Notes under the pieces: generated by a model | The model's database searches: none | Seen by the model: only the letters and a program-made list of their open reading frames with translations | Told to the model about the DNA's origin: nothing | Source: QHXW01 sp035280425 | GTDB lineage: Bacteria; Acidobacteriota; Terriglobia; Bryobacterales; Bryobacteraceae | Direction: 5' to 3' | NCBI GenBank assembly: GCA_035280425.1 | Contig: DATEFW010000044.1 | Coordinates: 186,001-250,000, forward strand | DNA length: 64,000 bases | In this document: positions 52,577 through 60,260 of the stretch, piece after piece | How positions within the stretch are numbered: the stretch's first letter is position 1 | Layout: the number at the start of each line of letters is the position of its first letter | Made by a program: the position numbers and the translations under genes

Positions 52577-52879
52577 TTACTTCACTTTGACCGCGATGAT
52601 GACCAGTGTGTACAGCGCCAGCGACTCGATCAGCACGAGGCCGATCAGCAGCGCGAAGCGGATGGCAGCCGATGCGCCCGGGTTGCGTCCCATGCCTTCG
52701 GCAGCGGCGGCGGTGGCTTTGGCCTGCGCGAGACCGCAGAGACCGGAAGCGATGGCCATGGAAAAGCCGGAGGTGATGGCTACCCAGTGGTAGTTGGCCT
52801 CGGGCGTCGATTCGGCGGCGAAGATCGGGCTGGCGAAGACGAACAGCGCGAGCAGCAGCCAGAACATCTTGACTTTCAT
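52577..52879 (-). CDS. atpE: ATP synthase subunit c
   Basis: 100 residues. Residues 1-21 are a cleavable signal-like segment (MKVKMFWLLLALFVFASPIF), then two hydrophobic hairpin helices form the proteolipid. The ion-binding carboxylate is Glu85 in VLIESLALYT. Gln52 in helix 1 and Ser86 and Tyr90 in helix 2 match the residues that ligate sodium in Na+-dependent c rings (Gln32, Glu65, Ser66, Tyr70 in Ilyobacter numbering). The subunit forms the membrane rotor. It is the last gene of the atpZ-I-B-E run; no F1 genes follow. Confidence 0.9.
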   Translation of the reverse strand: MKVKMFWLLLALFVFASPIFAAESTPEANYHWVAITSGFSMAIASGLCGLAQAKATAAAAEGMGRNPGASAAIRFALLIGLVLIESLALYTLVIIAVKVK

Positions 52880-52973
52880 TGTTTGATACTCCTTCGTAAG
52901 AATTGCTTCCAGGAGGTGGTTCCCGTCATCCTCTTGCAGCCGGTCTCACACTGGAAGCTGCATAAAGCCGGAA

Positions 52974-53714
52974 TTAATGCTGCTCGTGCGGCACGGTCTC
53001 GGATAAATAGATCATCGCCAGGAGCACGAAAATATAAGCTTGCAGGAACGAAACAAAAACATGAAGTCCCATGAACACCGCGGGTGCGACCAGATAGGTG
53101 AGTCCTAGAAACACCGTGGTCACTTTTTCGCCGGCCAGCATATTGGCGAACAGACGAATGGTGAGCGACAGGGGCCGGGCCATGTGGCTGACCAACTCGA
53201 TTGGAAGCATGAGCGGTGCGAGCCACCAGATGGGTCCGGCGAAATGCGCCAGGTATTTAAAAATTCCCTGCTGCTTAAATCCCATGAAATTGTAGTAGCA
53301 AAAGACCAGCAGGGCGCAGCCGGCAGGCACAGGCGGGCTCATGGTGGGGGACTCGAAGCCGGGAATGATCCCGATCAGATTACTAAATAGGATAAAAATG
53401 AATAGCGTGCCCAGAAAAGGCAGGAAGCGGGGACCTTCGTGGCCAATGTTGTCGTGGGTTTCGCCGTGCAGGAAGTCATAAACAATCTCGAACATGTGCT
53501 GGAGGGCGCCGGGACGGTCCATGGACAGTCTGGGCCGCAGCATGGCGAACAGGACCACGATGATGAGCGCGACCACGAGCTGCATGGTGATGAAATTGGT
53601 CCAGGGGTGGGCGGGGTCAGCAGCGTGGACGTGAAAGAGCGAGAGCAGGGAATTGCCCAACCCGGCCAGGCGCGCGTTAAACAGTCTGGTCAGCCAGATT
53701 TCATGTTCCGGCAT
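52974..53714 (-). CDS. atpB: ATP synthase subunit a
   Basis: 246 residues with about six transmembrane segments. The essential arginine is in SLTIRLFANMLAGE near 195-208, and PIELVSHMARPLSL precedes it. LFSNLIGIIPGFESPT is also typical. Subunit a forms the ion half-channels next to the c ring. It overlaps the I-type gene upstream by 14 bases and is followed by atpE after 94 bp. Subunit b, delta and F1 genes must be elsewhere, a split common in Acidobacteria. Confidence 0.92.
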   Translation of the reverse strand: MPEHEIWLTRLFNARLAGLGNSLLSLFHVHAADPAHPWTNFITMQLVVALIIVVLFAMLRPRLSMDRPGALQHMFEIVYDFLHGETHDNIGHEGPRFLPFLGTLFIFILFSNLIGIIPGFESPTMSPPVPAGCALLVFCYYNFMGFKQQGIFKYLAHFAGPIWWLAPLMLPIELVSHMARPLSLTIRLFANMLAGEKVTTVFLGLTYLVAPAVFMGLHVFVSFLQAYIFVLLAMIYLSETVPHEQH

Positions 53715-54090
53715 AAATTAATTCGAAAAGAATCTCCAGAATGACGGCGGCTGTAGGCACAAACAAGCCGATCAGCGCAGCCGCCACAGACAGCGCGGTG
53801 AACTTCACTATAACATAGGCTCCTGCGCCCAAAAGCAGGTAACGAAGGCCGAGCATGACGGCCACGCGCGCCTTGGGCGGCTTGCCGGCGGCGGCTTCGC
53901 CGAGCGAGGTCACCAGTTGTTTCAACCAGCGGAAATTCAGCCAGCCGGCTGCGGTTCCCAGAGAATACCCGGCGGCCCAGGGCCGTCCGCCGTAGATCGC
54001 GGCGGCGACCAGGCCTGCTCCGCTCAAGATGAGAATCCAGAGGTGAATGCGGCGGAGCGCGCGCTGGAAGAACAACTCATGAGGGTCCAT
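53701..54090 (-). CDS. ATP synthase I-type membrane protein
   Basis: 129 residues with four hydrophobic segments (WILILSGAGLVAAAIYG, YSLGTAAGWLNFRWLKQLV, LRYLLLGAGAYVIVKF, VPTAAVILEILFELIYAG). The length and topology match the ATP synthase subunit I family, which helps Mg2+ supply or c-ring assembly. It overlaps both neighbours by 14 bases (54077-54090 and 53701-53714), so translation is coupled with atpZ and atpB. Confidence 0.75.
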   Translation of the reverse strand: MDPHELFFQRALRRIHLWILILSGAGLVAAAIYGGRPWAAGYSLGTAAGWLNFRWLKQLVTSLGEAAAGKPPKARVAVMLGLRYLLLGAGAYVIVKFTALSVAAALIGLFVPTAAVILEILFELIYAGT

Positions 54091-54295
54091 CGTCGTTTAC
54101 GCTCCGCATCAAGCGGCGGATGAGCTCCACGAAACCGGCGGCAATTCCCAGGATGAGGAAGACCACGTAAAGATAGTGCGTGCCGAAGGCTTTATCGAGA
54201 AGATAGCCGGCGGCGTAGCCGACGAAGGTGGTCGCAGGTAAAAGGAATGCGAGCGAGGTGTACTCACCGACGGTGGTGGTGAAATTTTTTTTCAT
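54077..54295 (-). CDS. AtpZ/AtpI family two-span protein
   Basis: 72 residues with two hydrophobic helices (YTSLAFLLPATTFVGYAAGY and LYVVFLILGIAAGFVELIRR) and a short LLDKAFGTHY loop, the AtpZ pattern. It precedes the I-type gene with a 14-base overlap and heads the Fo gene run. These proteins are thought to assist Fo assembly or ion supply. Confidence 0.78.
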   Translation of the reverse strand: MKKNFTTTVGEYTSLAFLLPATTFVGYAAGYLLDKAFGTHYLYVVFLILGIAAGFVELIRRLMRSVNDDGPS

Positions 54296-54333
54296 GGCGG
54301 GTCAGCGGGACTGGCCGCGGTTGCGGTGCGCGA

Positions 54334-55167
54334 TCACGACGACGCATGCCATTGTTTTGCCTTGAGCAGGGCGTGCGCGCGCTCGGCGGCTTCCTGGACG
54401 AGGAAGCCCATCTTAGGATGGCTCGGCTCGAAATCGACGCGGATGCCGTTGTCTTCGAGGGCTTCGGTGGTGGCGGGGCCGACCGATGCCACGATCATTT
54501 TGGAAAGCGCGGTGCGGACGTAATCTTCGAGGCCTTTTTCGGAGGCCACGCGGAGGAGATGATCGATCTGGACCGAGGTGGTGAAGAGAGCCACGTCGAT
54601 TTCTTCCGCGGCGATGCGCTCGGCGGCTTCGCGGAGAGGGGCGGTGTCCTCGGGGAGTTCCCACTGATAGACGCGGACGGGAGTGACTTCGGCGCCGCGC
54701 TTGCGCAGGCCGGCGAGGAGTTCGGCGCTGGGGCGGCCATACTCCTGCACGGCGATGCGGCGCTCGGGGCGGTTTTCGGTCGCGGACAGAATCTCGCGCC
54801 AGGTGTTGGGTTCCGGAACCTGGATGGTGACAGGCACGTTCATTTCCCGGAGGACGGCGATAGGTTTCGAGCCGCGCGCGACGACGGCGATGCGGCGCAG
54901 AGCTTCGGGGAACCGGTCAGGCGGAAATTTCGCGGCGATCGCCTGGTTGAGGATGCGCGTGCCGACTCCGGTGAGAAAGATCATCATGTCGAACTCGCCG
55001 GCGAAGAGGCGCTCGGCGAAGCGCCAAGCCTCTTCGTTGCGCTCGATGGGGGCTTCGCGCATGGAAGGGACGACGATGGGCTCGCCCTGCTGCTTGCGGA
55101 TGAGAGCGGCCATTTCGGCGCCGCGGCGGCTTTCAAACGAGATGACTTTCAGGCCCGCGAACGACAT
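54334..55167 (-). CDS. hemD: Uroporphyrinogen-III synthase
   Basis: 277 residues. HemD-type features are LKVISFESRRGAEMAALIRK at the N terminus, FLTGVGTRILNQAI near 64-77, VQEYGRPSAELLAGLRKRGA near 139-158, VALFTTSVQIDHLLRVA near 191-207 and IVASVGPATTEALEDNGI near 224-241. It closes hydroxymethylbilane to uroporphyrinogen III in heme synthesis, which fits the many cytochromes here. No hemC or hemB neighbours are seen. The gene is monocistronic by spacing. Confidence 0.82.
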   Translation of the reverse strand: MSFAGLKVISFESRRGAEMAALIRKQQGEPIVVPSMREAPIERNEEAWRFAERLFAGEFDMMIFLTGVGTRILNQAIAAKFPPDRFPEALRRIAVVARGSKPIAVLREMNVPVTIQVPEPNTWREILSATENRPERRIAVQEYGRPSAELLAGLRKRGAEVTPVRVYQWELPEDTAPLREAAERIAAEEIDVALFTTSVQIDHLLRVASEKGLEDYVRTALSKMIVASVGPATTEALEDNGIRVDFEPSHPKMGFLVQEAAERAHALLKAKQWHASS

Positions 55168-55231
55168 AGCAGTTACCGTAAATTATAGCGGCGGAGGGCC
55201 GGGTGCGCGCGGAGCGTGCGAATATGAACCG

Positions 55232-55756
55232 ATGGACCTGCAATATCCGATTGGGAAGTTTGCGTGGAGCGGGAAGAATTCGGACGCGGAGCGGCAAGTT
55301 CTGATCCACCAAATTGAAGATGCCCCGTTGAAAATGCGCGCGGCGGTTGCGGGGCTTTCGGAGAATCAGCTCGATACGCCCTACCGGCCCGGTGGATGGA
55401 CGGTGCGGCAGGTGGTGCATCACGTTCCGGAAAGCCACATGAACAGCTACATCCGTTTTCGGCTGGCGATTACCGAGGATGAGCCGACGATTAAGCCGTA
55501 CGATCAGACGCGCTGGGCAGAGCTGAGCGATTCGCGCACGGCGCCGGCGGAGATTTCGCTCGCGCTGCTTGAGGCGCTGCACCGGCGGTGGGTTTTGTTT
55601 CTGCGCACACTCGAGCCGGCGGATTTCGCGAAAAAATTCCGGCATCCGGAGCTGGGCGAAGTGAGCCTGGACATGAACCTGTCGCTTTATGCGTGGCACG
55701 GGCGGCATCACGTGGCGCACATTATGGGGCTGCGGGAGCGGATGGGGTGGAAGTGA
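55232..55756 (+). CDS. YfiT/BstA-type DinB-fold protein, putative bacillithiol transferase
   Basis: 174 residues from the ATG at 55232; upstream frame is the hemD shadow. The DinB-fold metal histidines are in VRQVVHHVPESHMNSYIRFR near 62-81 and in YAWHGRHHVAHIMGLRERMG near 153-172. Length and the GGWTVRQVVHH motif match YfiT/BstA, which conjugates bacillithiol to electrophiles. A bacillithiol context exists through bshB1 at 41149-41859. Activity is inferred from family. No good ribosome binding site is visible. Confidence 0.82.
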   Translation: MDLQYPIGKFAWSGKNSDAERQVLIHQIEDAPLKMRAAVAGLSENQLDTPYRPGGWTVRQVVHHVPESHMNSYIRFRLAITEDEPTIKPYDQTRWAELSDSRTAPAEISLALLEALHRRWVLFLRTLEPADFAKKFRHPELGEVSLDMNLSLYAWHGRHHVAHIMGLRERMGWK

Positions 55757-55833
55757 ATGGGGCGGGTGCGGAACTCAGGGCGCCTCGCGGCAGTTTATGA
55801 TGAAGGAGTTCGAAGGGCAGGGAGGAGATTCCA

Positions 55834-56157
55834 TTGGCTAAATTGGAAAAAGCAGAAACCAGAGTGCAACCGGCGCCACCGGTGCTGAGCGGCGGCCAGC
55901 CGCTGCCGGAAACCATCCGCCATCAGATGGAGACATCGTTCGGCGCGGACTTTTCCTCAGTTCGCGTGCATCATGGCCAGGAGGCGACGCTGTTGGGAGC
56001 GAGCGCATTCACGCGCGGAGAGCACATTCATTTTGCCCCAGGGCAATACGATCCGCATTCGTCAACAGGCCAGGAAATGCTGGGTCACGAGCTGACGCAC
56101 GTTGTGCAGCAGAGGGCGGGGCGCGTGGGGCTTGCGCCGGGGCTGATTCAAAGCTAG
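55834..56157 (+). CDS. Stand-alone DUF4157 (eCIS core) metalloprotease-like domain
   Basis: 107 residues from a TTG at 55834, with GGAGGAG six to seven nt upstream. Nearly the whole protein is a DUF4157 domain: PLPETIRHQMETSFGADFSS, VRVHHGQEATLLGASAFTRG, and the zinc motif HELTH at 85-89 followed by VVQQRAGRV. DUF4157 domains are toxins or cargo associated with extracellular contractile injection systems and polymorphic toxins, usually at the N terminus of far longer proteins. Here nothing follows it, and no injection-system gene is in the window. It could be a trimmed cargo, an anchor domain, or a small protease. Confidence 0.8.
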   Translation: MAKLEKAETRVQPAPPVLSGGQPLPETIRHQMETSFGADFSSVRVHHGQEATLLGASAFTRGEHIHFAPGQYDPHSSTGQEMLGHELTHVVQQRAGRVGLAPGLIQS

Positions 56158-56231
56158 AAGCGGGCGACAGGCTCGTTACTGATCTGGTTGCCGCACCGGC
56201 GGCCAACACGCGGCGCGATATACTGCGCTTG

Positions 56232-57884
56232 ATGCTGCAAATTATTTCTCCCAAAGATCCGTTTGATGCGGTCGTGGTGGGGTCGGGCGCGACCGGCGGG
56301 TGGGCGGCGAAGAAGCTGACGGCGGCGGGCATGCGGGTGGCGCTGCTTGAAGCGGGAAAGAAAATCACTCCGAAAAATTTCACCGAGCACATGCCGCCGT
56401 GGCAGTTGCCGTACCTGGGGCTTTCGCCCAAGATCCAGGAAGAGCGGCCGATTCAGAGCCTGTGTTACGCCTGCCGCGAATACAACTACGACTGGTTCGT
56501 GAACGACCGAGAAAATCCCTACACGCAGGAAAAGCCGTTTCACTGGATCCGGCAGCGTGTGCTGGGCGGGCGCTCGATGAGCTGGGGGCGGCAAAGTTAT
56601 CGCATGAGCGATCTGGACTTCAAAGCCGCGACGCACGATGGCTACGGCGACGATTGGCCGATTTCGTACGACGAGATGACGCCGTATTACGAAGAAGTGG
56701 AACGATACGTGGGGATCAGCGGGACCGCGGAAGGATTGCCGCAACTGCCGGACAGCATATTTCAGCCGGGCATGGAGATGACGTGCGGCGAAGAGATTCT
56801 CAAAGACGCGGTGAAGAAAAAGTTCGGGCGGGTGGTGACTATAGGGCGCGTGGCGATCTTGACGCGGCAGCTCAACGGACGCGCGGCGTGCCATTACTGC
56901 GGCCCGTGCGAGCAGGGATGCAGCACGTTTTCTTATTTCAGCAGCCCATGGACGACGATTGCTGACGCGCAGAAGACGGGGCGGCTGACGCTGGTGACGG
57001 ATGCGGTAGCAAGCCATATCGTGATGAAAGACGGCAAGGCGGCGGGGGTGGCGTTTATCGACCGTGAGACGCGGGAGCCAAAAGAAGTGCGGGGGAAGAT
57101 CGTGGTGCTGTGCGCTTCGACGCTTGAATCGACGCGCCTGCTGATGAATTCGAATATCTGCAATGCGAACGACGCGCTGGGGCATTATGTGATGGATCAT
57201 ATTTACGGCGGTGGGGCGGGCGGGAGGCTGCCGCAGCTCGAAGCCAGGCCGTGGGCGGGGCCGCCGAGCCGGCCGAACGGAATTTATGTTCCGCGATTCC
57301 GCAATGTGAAGGAGAAATCGACCGGCGGGTTCATTCGCGGGTACGGATATCAAGGGGGCAGCGAGCCGTCATTCAACTGGGGCGCGAAAGGGTTCGGGGC
57401 GGCTTACAAAAAGGCGCTGCGCGATCAGGGCGAGTGGCACATCGGGATCTCCGCGTGGTGTGAGTGTTTGGCGCGCAAGGAGAATTACGTGGAGATCGAC
57501 CGGGAGCGAGTGGACGCCTGGGGAATCCCGATATTGAAGATTCACGTGGAGTACGGCGACAACGATAAAAAACTTTTCGACGATTCCAAACAACAGGCGG
57601 CGGAGATGGTGGAAGCCGCCGGAGCGAAGAACGTCCGGACGCACGGCGAATACTCGGTGCCGGGCTTCTGCATTCACGAGACCGGGACGGCGCGCATGGG
57701 GAACGATCCGAAGTCGAGCGTGGTGAACCGGTATTGCCAGGCGCACGAGGTGCCAAATATTTTTGTTACCGACGGTGCGTGCTGGGTTTCGAGCGGCTGC
57801 CAGAATCCGACGCTCACGATGATGGCGATTACGGTTCGGGCGTGCGATTACATTCAACATGAATATGCGAAGCAGATGGCTTAG
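56232..57884 (+). CDS. GMC family FAD oxidoreductase with Fe-S-like cysteine cluster
   Basis: 550 residues from the ATG at 56232 (a TTG one codon earlier is in frame). The FAD motif is VVVGSGATGGWAAKKLTAAG near 14-33, LGGRSMSWGRQSYR near 111-124, and the C-terminal GMC part has HETGTARMG and GCQNPTLTMMAI. Residues 220-230 form CHYCGPCEQGC, a CX2CX2CX3C arrangement like that of 4Fe-4S proteins. GMC enzymes oxidise alcohols or sugars, and an Fe-S centre would relay electrons to a cytochrome. No signal peptide, so a Tat partner subunit may carry it out. It overlaps the acetamidase start by 26 bases. Confidence 0.85.
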   Translation: MLQIISPKDPFDAVVVGSGATGGWAAKKLTAAGMRVALLEAGKKITPKNFTEHMPPWQLPYLGLSPKIQEERPIQSLCYACREYNYDWFVNDRENPYTQEKPFHWIRQRVLGGRSMSWGRQSYRMSDLDFKAATHDGYGDDWPISYDEMTPYYEEVERYVGISGTAEGLPQLPDSIFQPGMEMTCGEEILKDAVKKKFGRVVTIGRVAILTRQLNGRAACHYCGPCEQGCSTFSYFSSPWTTIADAQKTGRLTLVTDAVASHIVMKDGKAAGVAFIDRETREPKEVRGKIVVLCASTLESTRLLMNSNICNANDALGHYVMDHIYGGGAGGRLPQLEARPWAGPPSRPNGIYVPRFRNVKEKSTGGFIRGYGYQGGSEPSFNWGAKGFGAAYKKALRDQGEWHIGISAWCECLARKENYVEIDRERVDAWGIPILKIHVEYGDNDKKLFDDSKQQAAEMVEAAGAKNVRTHGEYSVPGFCIHETGTARMGNDPKSSVVNRYCQAHEVPNIFVTDGACWVSSGCQNPTLTMMAITVRACDYIQHEYAKQMA

Positions 57885-58878
57885 CGCGGCGGTGCTGTTG
57901 GCCGGGTCCGCGTCGTTGGGCGCGCCGACGCGACAGATTTTGGCGCGCGAGTACTGGCACACGTTTTCGCACACCAATGCGGTGCTCGAGCGGATCAAGC
58001 CGGGAGAGGTGATCTCGACGCGCACGCTCGATTCAGGCGGGCAGGATGAAAAAGCCGAGCACCGGTCGGAGGTGGGCAATCCGCTGACGGGGCCGTTTTA
58101 TATCGAAGGCGCGGAGGCGGGGGATGCGCTGGCGGTGCATTTCCGCAAAGTGCGGCTGAACCGGAATTGGGGATATTCGGGTTGGCGGCTCGGCTTGGTG
58201 GCGCTCAATCCGGAGTACGTTCAAAGAATTTACTCCGATAAATACAAGATGGACCTGGTGCGCAAGGGGCGCGACAACCTGGTTCCGTGGGACATCGATC
58301 TCGCGCGGCAGACGGTGCGGCTGCGCGAGCCTCACAGTGAAAGGACCACGATGGAATTTCCGGCGCGGCCGATGCTGGGGTGCGTGGGCGTGGCAGCGGC
58401 GGGAGATTTTGCGCCGACTTCGGGACCGGCGGGATCGTGGGGTGGGAATCTGGACTATAACGAAATCGGCGAAGGCGCGACGGTCGTGCTGCCGGTTTAT
58501 CATCCGGGCGCGCTGCTGTACATCGGGGACGGGCACGCGCTGATGCCGGATGGGGAACCGACGGGATCGGGCGTGGAGACGTCGATGGACGTGGAGTTTT
58601 CGGTGGAGCTGCGGAAGAAGTACAGTCTTTCCGGGCCGCGCGTCGAGACGGCGGAGTATCTGATCAGCGTGGGCGCGCAGCCGGAATTTGAAAGCTCGCT
58701 GAACCGCGCGCTCGAACTGGCGACGACCGATATGGTCGAGTGGCTGGTGAAGGATTACGGCCTCGAGCCATGGGCGGCGCACGTGCTGGTGGGGTCGCTC
58801 GCGAAGTACGACGTCGTCACGGTGCAGGGCACAATGGCGCTCAAAATTCCGCGGCGGTTTGTGCCGGAGAAGCGTTAG
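57859..58878 (+). CDS. Exported acetamidase/formamidase family protein (copy 2)
   Basis: 339 residues with an N-terminal signal (SRWLSAAVLLAGSASLG). Family features are GNPLTGPFYIEGAEAGDALA near 72-91, RPMLGCVGVAAAGDF near 172-186, WGGNLDYNEI near 194-203 and GALLYIGDGHALMPDGEPTG near 216-235, more canonical than copy 1 at 6609-7607. It should hydrolyse a small amide in the periplasm. The start overlaps the end of the GMC gene and suggests co-translation. Its stop overlaps the convergent dehydratase gene by four bases. Confidence 0.85.
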   Translation: MNMRSRWLSAAVLLAGSASLGAPTRQILAREYWHTFSHTNAVLERIKPGEVISTRTLDSGGQDEKAEHRSEVGNPLTGPFYIEGAEAGDALAVHFRKVRLNRNWGYSGWRLGLVALNPEYVQRIYSDKYKMDLVRKGRDNLVPWDIDLARQTVRLREPHSERTTMEFPARPMLGCVGVAAAGDFAPTSGPAGSWGGNLDYNEIGEGATVVLPVYHPGALLYIGDGHALMPDGEPTGSGVETSMDVEFSVELRKKYSLSGPRVETAEYLISVGAQPEFESSLNRALELATTDMVEWLVKDYGLEPWAAHVLVGSLAKYDVVTVQGTMALKIPRRFVPEKR

Positions 58879-60206
58879 TACGGCCAGGCGGAATCGTCGG
58901 CGCGGCGGATGGTGGGGCGCAGGCGCCGGATATACGGATATTTTTTCGCCGCGGCTTCGTTGACGTCGATGCCGAGGCCGGGTTGGTCGTGGATGTCGAT
59001 GTAGCCATCAGCGTAAGTCGGGGTTGCAGAGAAAACTTCGCGGGTAGCGGCGGGCCAGCCGGTATCGAATTCCTGAATCCCGAAGTTGGGAATGGCAAGG
59101 TCGACGTGCGCGTTGGCCATGTGGGCGATGGGCGAAATATTGCCGGGGCCATGCCAGGCGCTCAGGATGCCGTGCGGCTCGCAGATGGCCGCGACTTTTT
59201 TGCCGGTCGAGATGCCGCCGCAGTGGACCAGATCGTGGCGGACGTAATCGATGAGGTGCTGATCGACTAGCTCGATGCCTTCCCACTGGCCGGTGTAGAT
59301 TTCGCCCATCGAGATAGGCGTGGCGGACTGCTGGCGGATGAGTCGGAAGGTATCCATGTGTTCGGGACGCAGAGGATCTTCGAGGTAGAAGAGGCGATAG
59401 GGCTCGACGGCCTTGGCGAGAGCGACCGCCTGGTTGGGAGTGACGCGCTCGTGGACGTCGTGGAGCAGGTCGATTTCTTCGCCGAGCGTTTTGCGGAGAT
59501 GCTCGAAGAGTTTCGGGATGGTGCGGACGTAAGGCTCGGGCTCCCAGGTCTCGGATGGCGCGATCCCTTCTGAATAAGCTTTGGCAGTGGATTCTTTCTG
59601 GCGCTCGGACTGCGGCGCGCCGTAACCGCTTTCCATGCCGGGCGTGAGCACCTGGGTCTTGATGACTTTGTATCCGCGCTCCATGAGGCCGCGGGCGTGC
59701 TGCTCGACTTCCTCGAAATTGTGGCCGCTGACGCTGGCGTAGGTGAGGAGGCGCCGGCGCGTGCGGCCGCCCAGCAGCTCGTAGACCGGCAGGCCGGCGA
59801 TTTTTCCCTTGATATCCCAGAGCGCCATATCGATGCCGCTGATGGCGGACATGTGCACGGAGCCGGAGCGGTAATAGGGAAGGAAGAACAGGGTCTGCCA
59901 GATATCTTCGAGGCGCATGGGATTGCGGCCGAGGATGCCGGGCTTCATGTTTTCTTCGAGAAATTTGGCGACGCCGAGCTCGCTGCCCGAGCAGGTGGAG
60001 TCGCCCCAGCCGTAGAGGCCCGGCTGGTTGGTCACGATCTTGACGAGCACGTAGTTGCCAAGCGCGTTACGGCCGGGATTGGTGACGAGAACTTCGAGAT
60101 CGGTGATTTTCAGATTGCGCGGCGCGCGGCTCTCGGCGGATTGTGCGGCGGCAGACAGGGGAAGCGAAAGAGCGGCGAGGGATTGGAGAAAATTTCGTCG
60201 GTTCAT
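58875..60206 (-). CDS. Tat-exported enolase-superfamily sugar acid dehydratase (ManD-like)
   Basis: 443 residues from the ATG at 60206, giving a twin-arginine signal (NRRNFLQSLAALSLPLSAAA); upstream frame to 60413 is not used. Enolase-superfamily metal ligands are in LLHDVHERVTP (Asp), LFYLEDPLRPEH (Glu) and SMGEIYTGQW (Glu). SAWHGPGNISPIAHMANAHV holds the catalytic His segment, which resembles D-mannonate/D-altronate dehydratases. It would dehydrate a sugar acid outside the cytoplasm. TACAAT lies seven nt upstream of the ATG. Confidence 0.85.
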   Translation of the reverse strand: MNRRNFLQSLAALSLPLSAAAQSAESRAPRNLKITDLEVLVTNPGRNALGNYVLVKIVTNQPGLYGWGDSTCSGSELGVAKFLEENMKPGILGRNPMRLEDIWQTLFFLPYYRSGSVHMSAISGIDMALWDIKGKIAGLPVYELLGGRTRRRLLTYASVSGHNFEEVEQHARGLMERGYKVIKTQVLTPGMESGYGAPQSERQKESTAKAYSEGIAPSETWEPEPYVRTIPKLFEHLRKTLGEEIDLLHDVHERVTPNQAVALAKAVEPYRLFYLEDPLRPEHMDTFRLIRQQSATPISMGEIYTGQWEGIELVDQHLIDYVRHDLVHCGGISTGKKVAAICEPHGILSAWHGPGNISPIAHMANAHVDLAIPNFGIQEFDTGWPAATREVFSATPTYADGYIDIHDQPGLGIDVNEAAAKKYPYIRRLRPTIRRADDSAWPY

Positions 60207-60213
60207 GGCGGCA

Positions 60214-60219
60214 ATTGTA
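60214..60219 (-). promoter_or_regulatory. -10-like box TACAAT before the ManD-like gene
   Basis: TACAAT on the minus strand followed by seven bases and the ATG at 60206. It shares a 54-bp divergent spacer with the box at 60248-60253. No Shine-Dalgarno sequence. Confidence 0.48.
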
Positions 60220-60247
60220 TTGAGTGCGGCGGGCGCGCGCAATAGTG

Positions 60248-60253
60248 GATAAT
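60248..60253 (+). promoter_or_regulatory. -10-like box GATAAT before the S10 peptidase gene
   Basis: GATAAT followed by seven bases and the ATG at 60261. No Shine-Dalgarno sequence lies between, so translation may begin at the transcript end. Confidence 0.42.
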
Positions 60254-60260
60254 CGAGTTC

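Noticed and set aside
55834..56157. Extracellular contractile injection system locus
   Set aside because: Only the DUF4157 domain is present. No sheath, tube, baseplate or AAA gene of an eCIS occurs in the window; the Clp ATPases at 13 and 21 kb are of another type.
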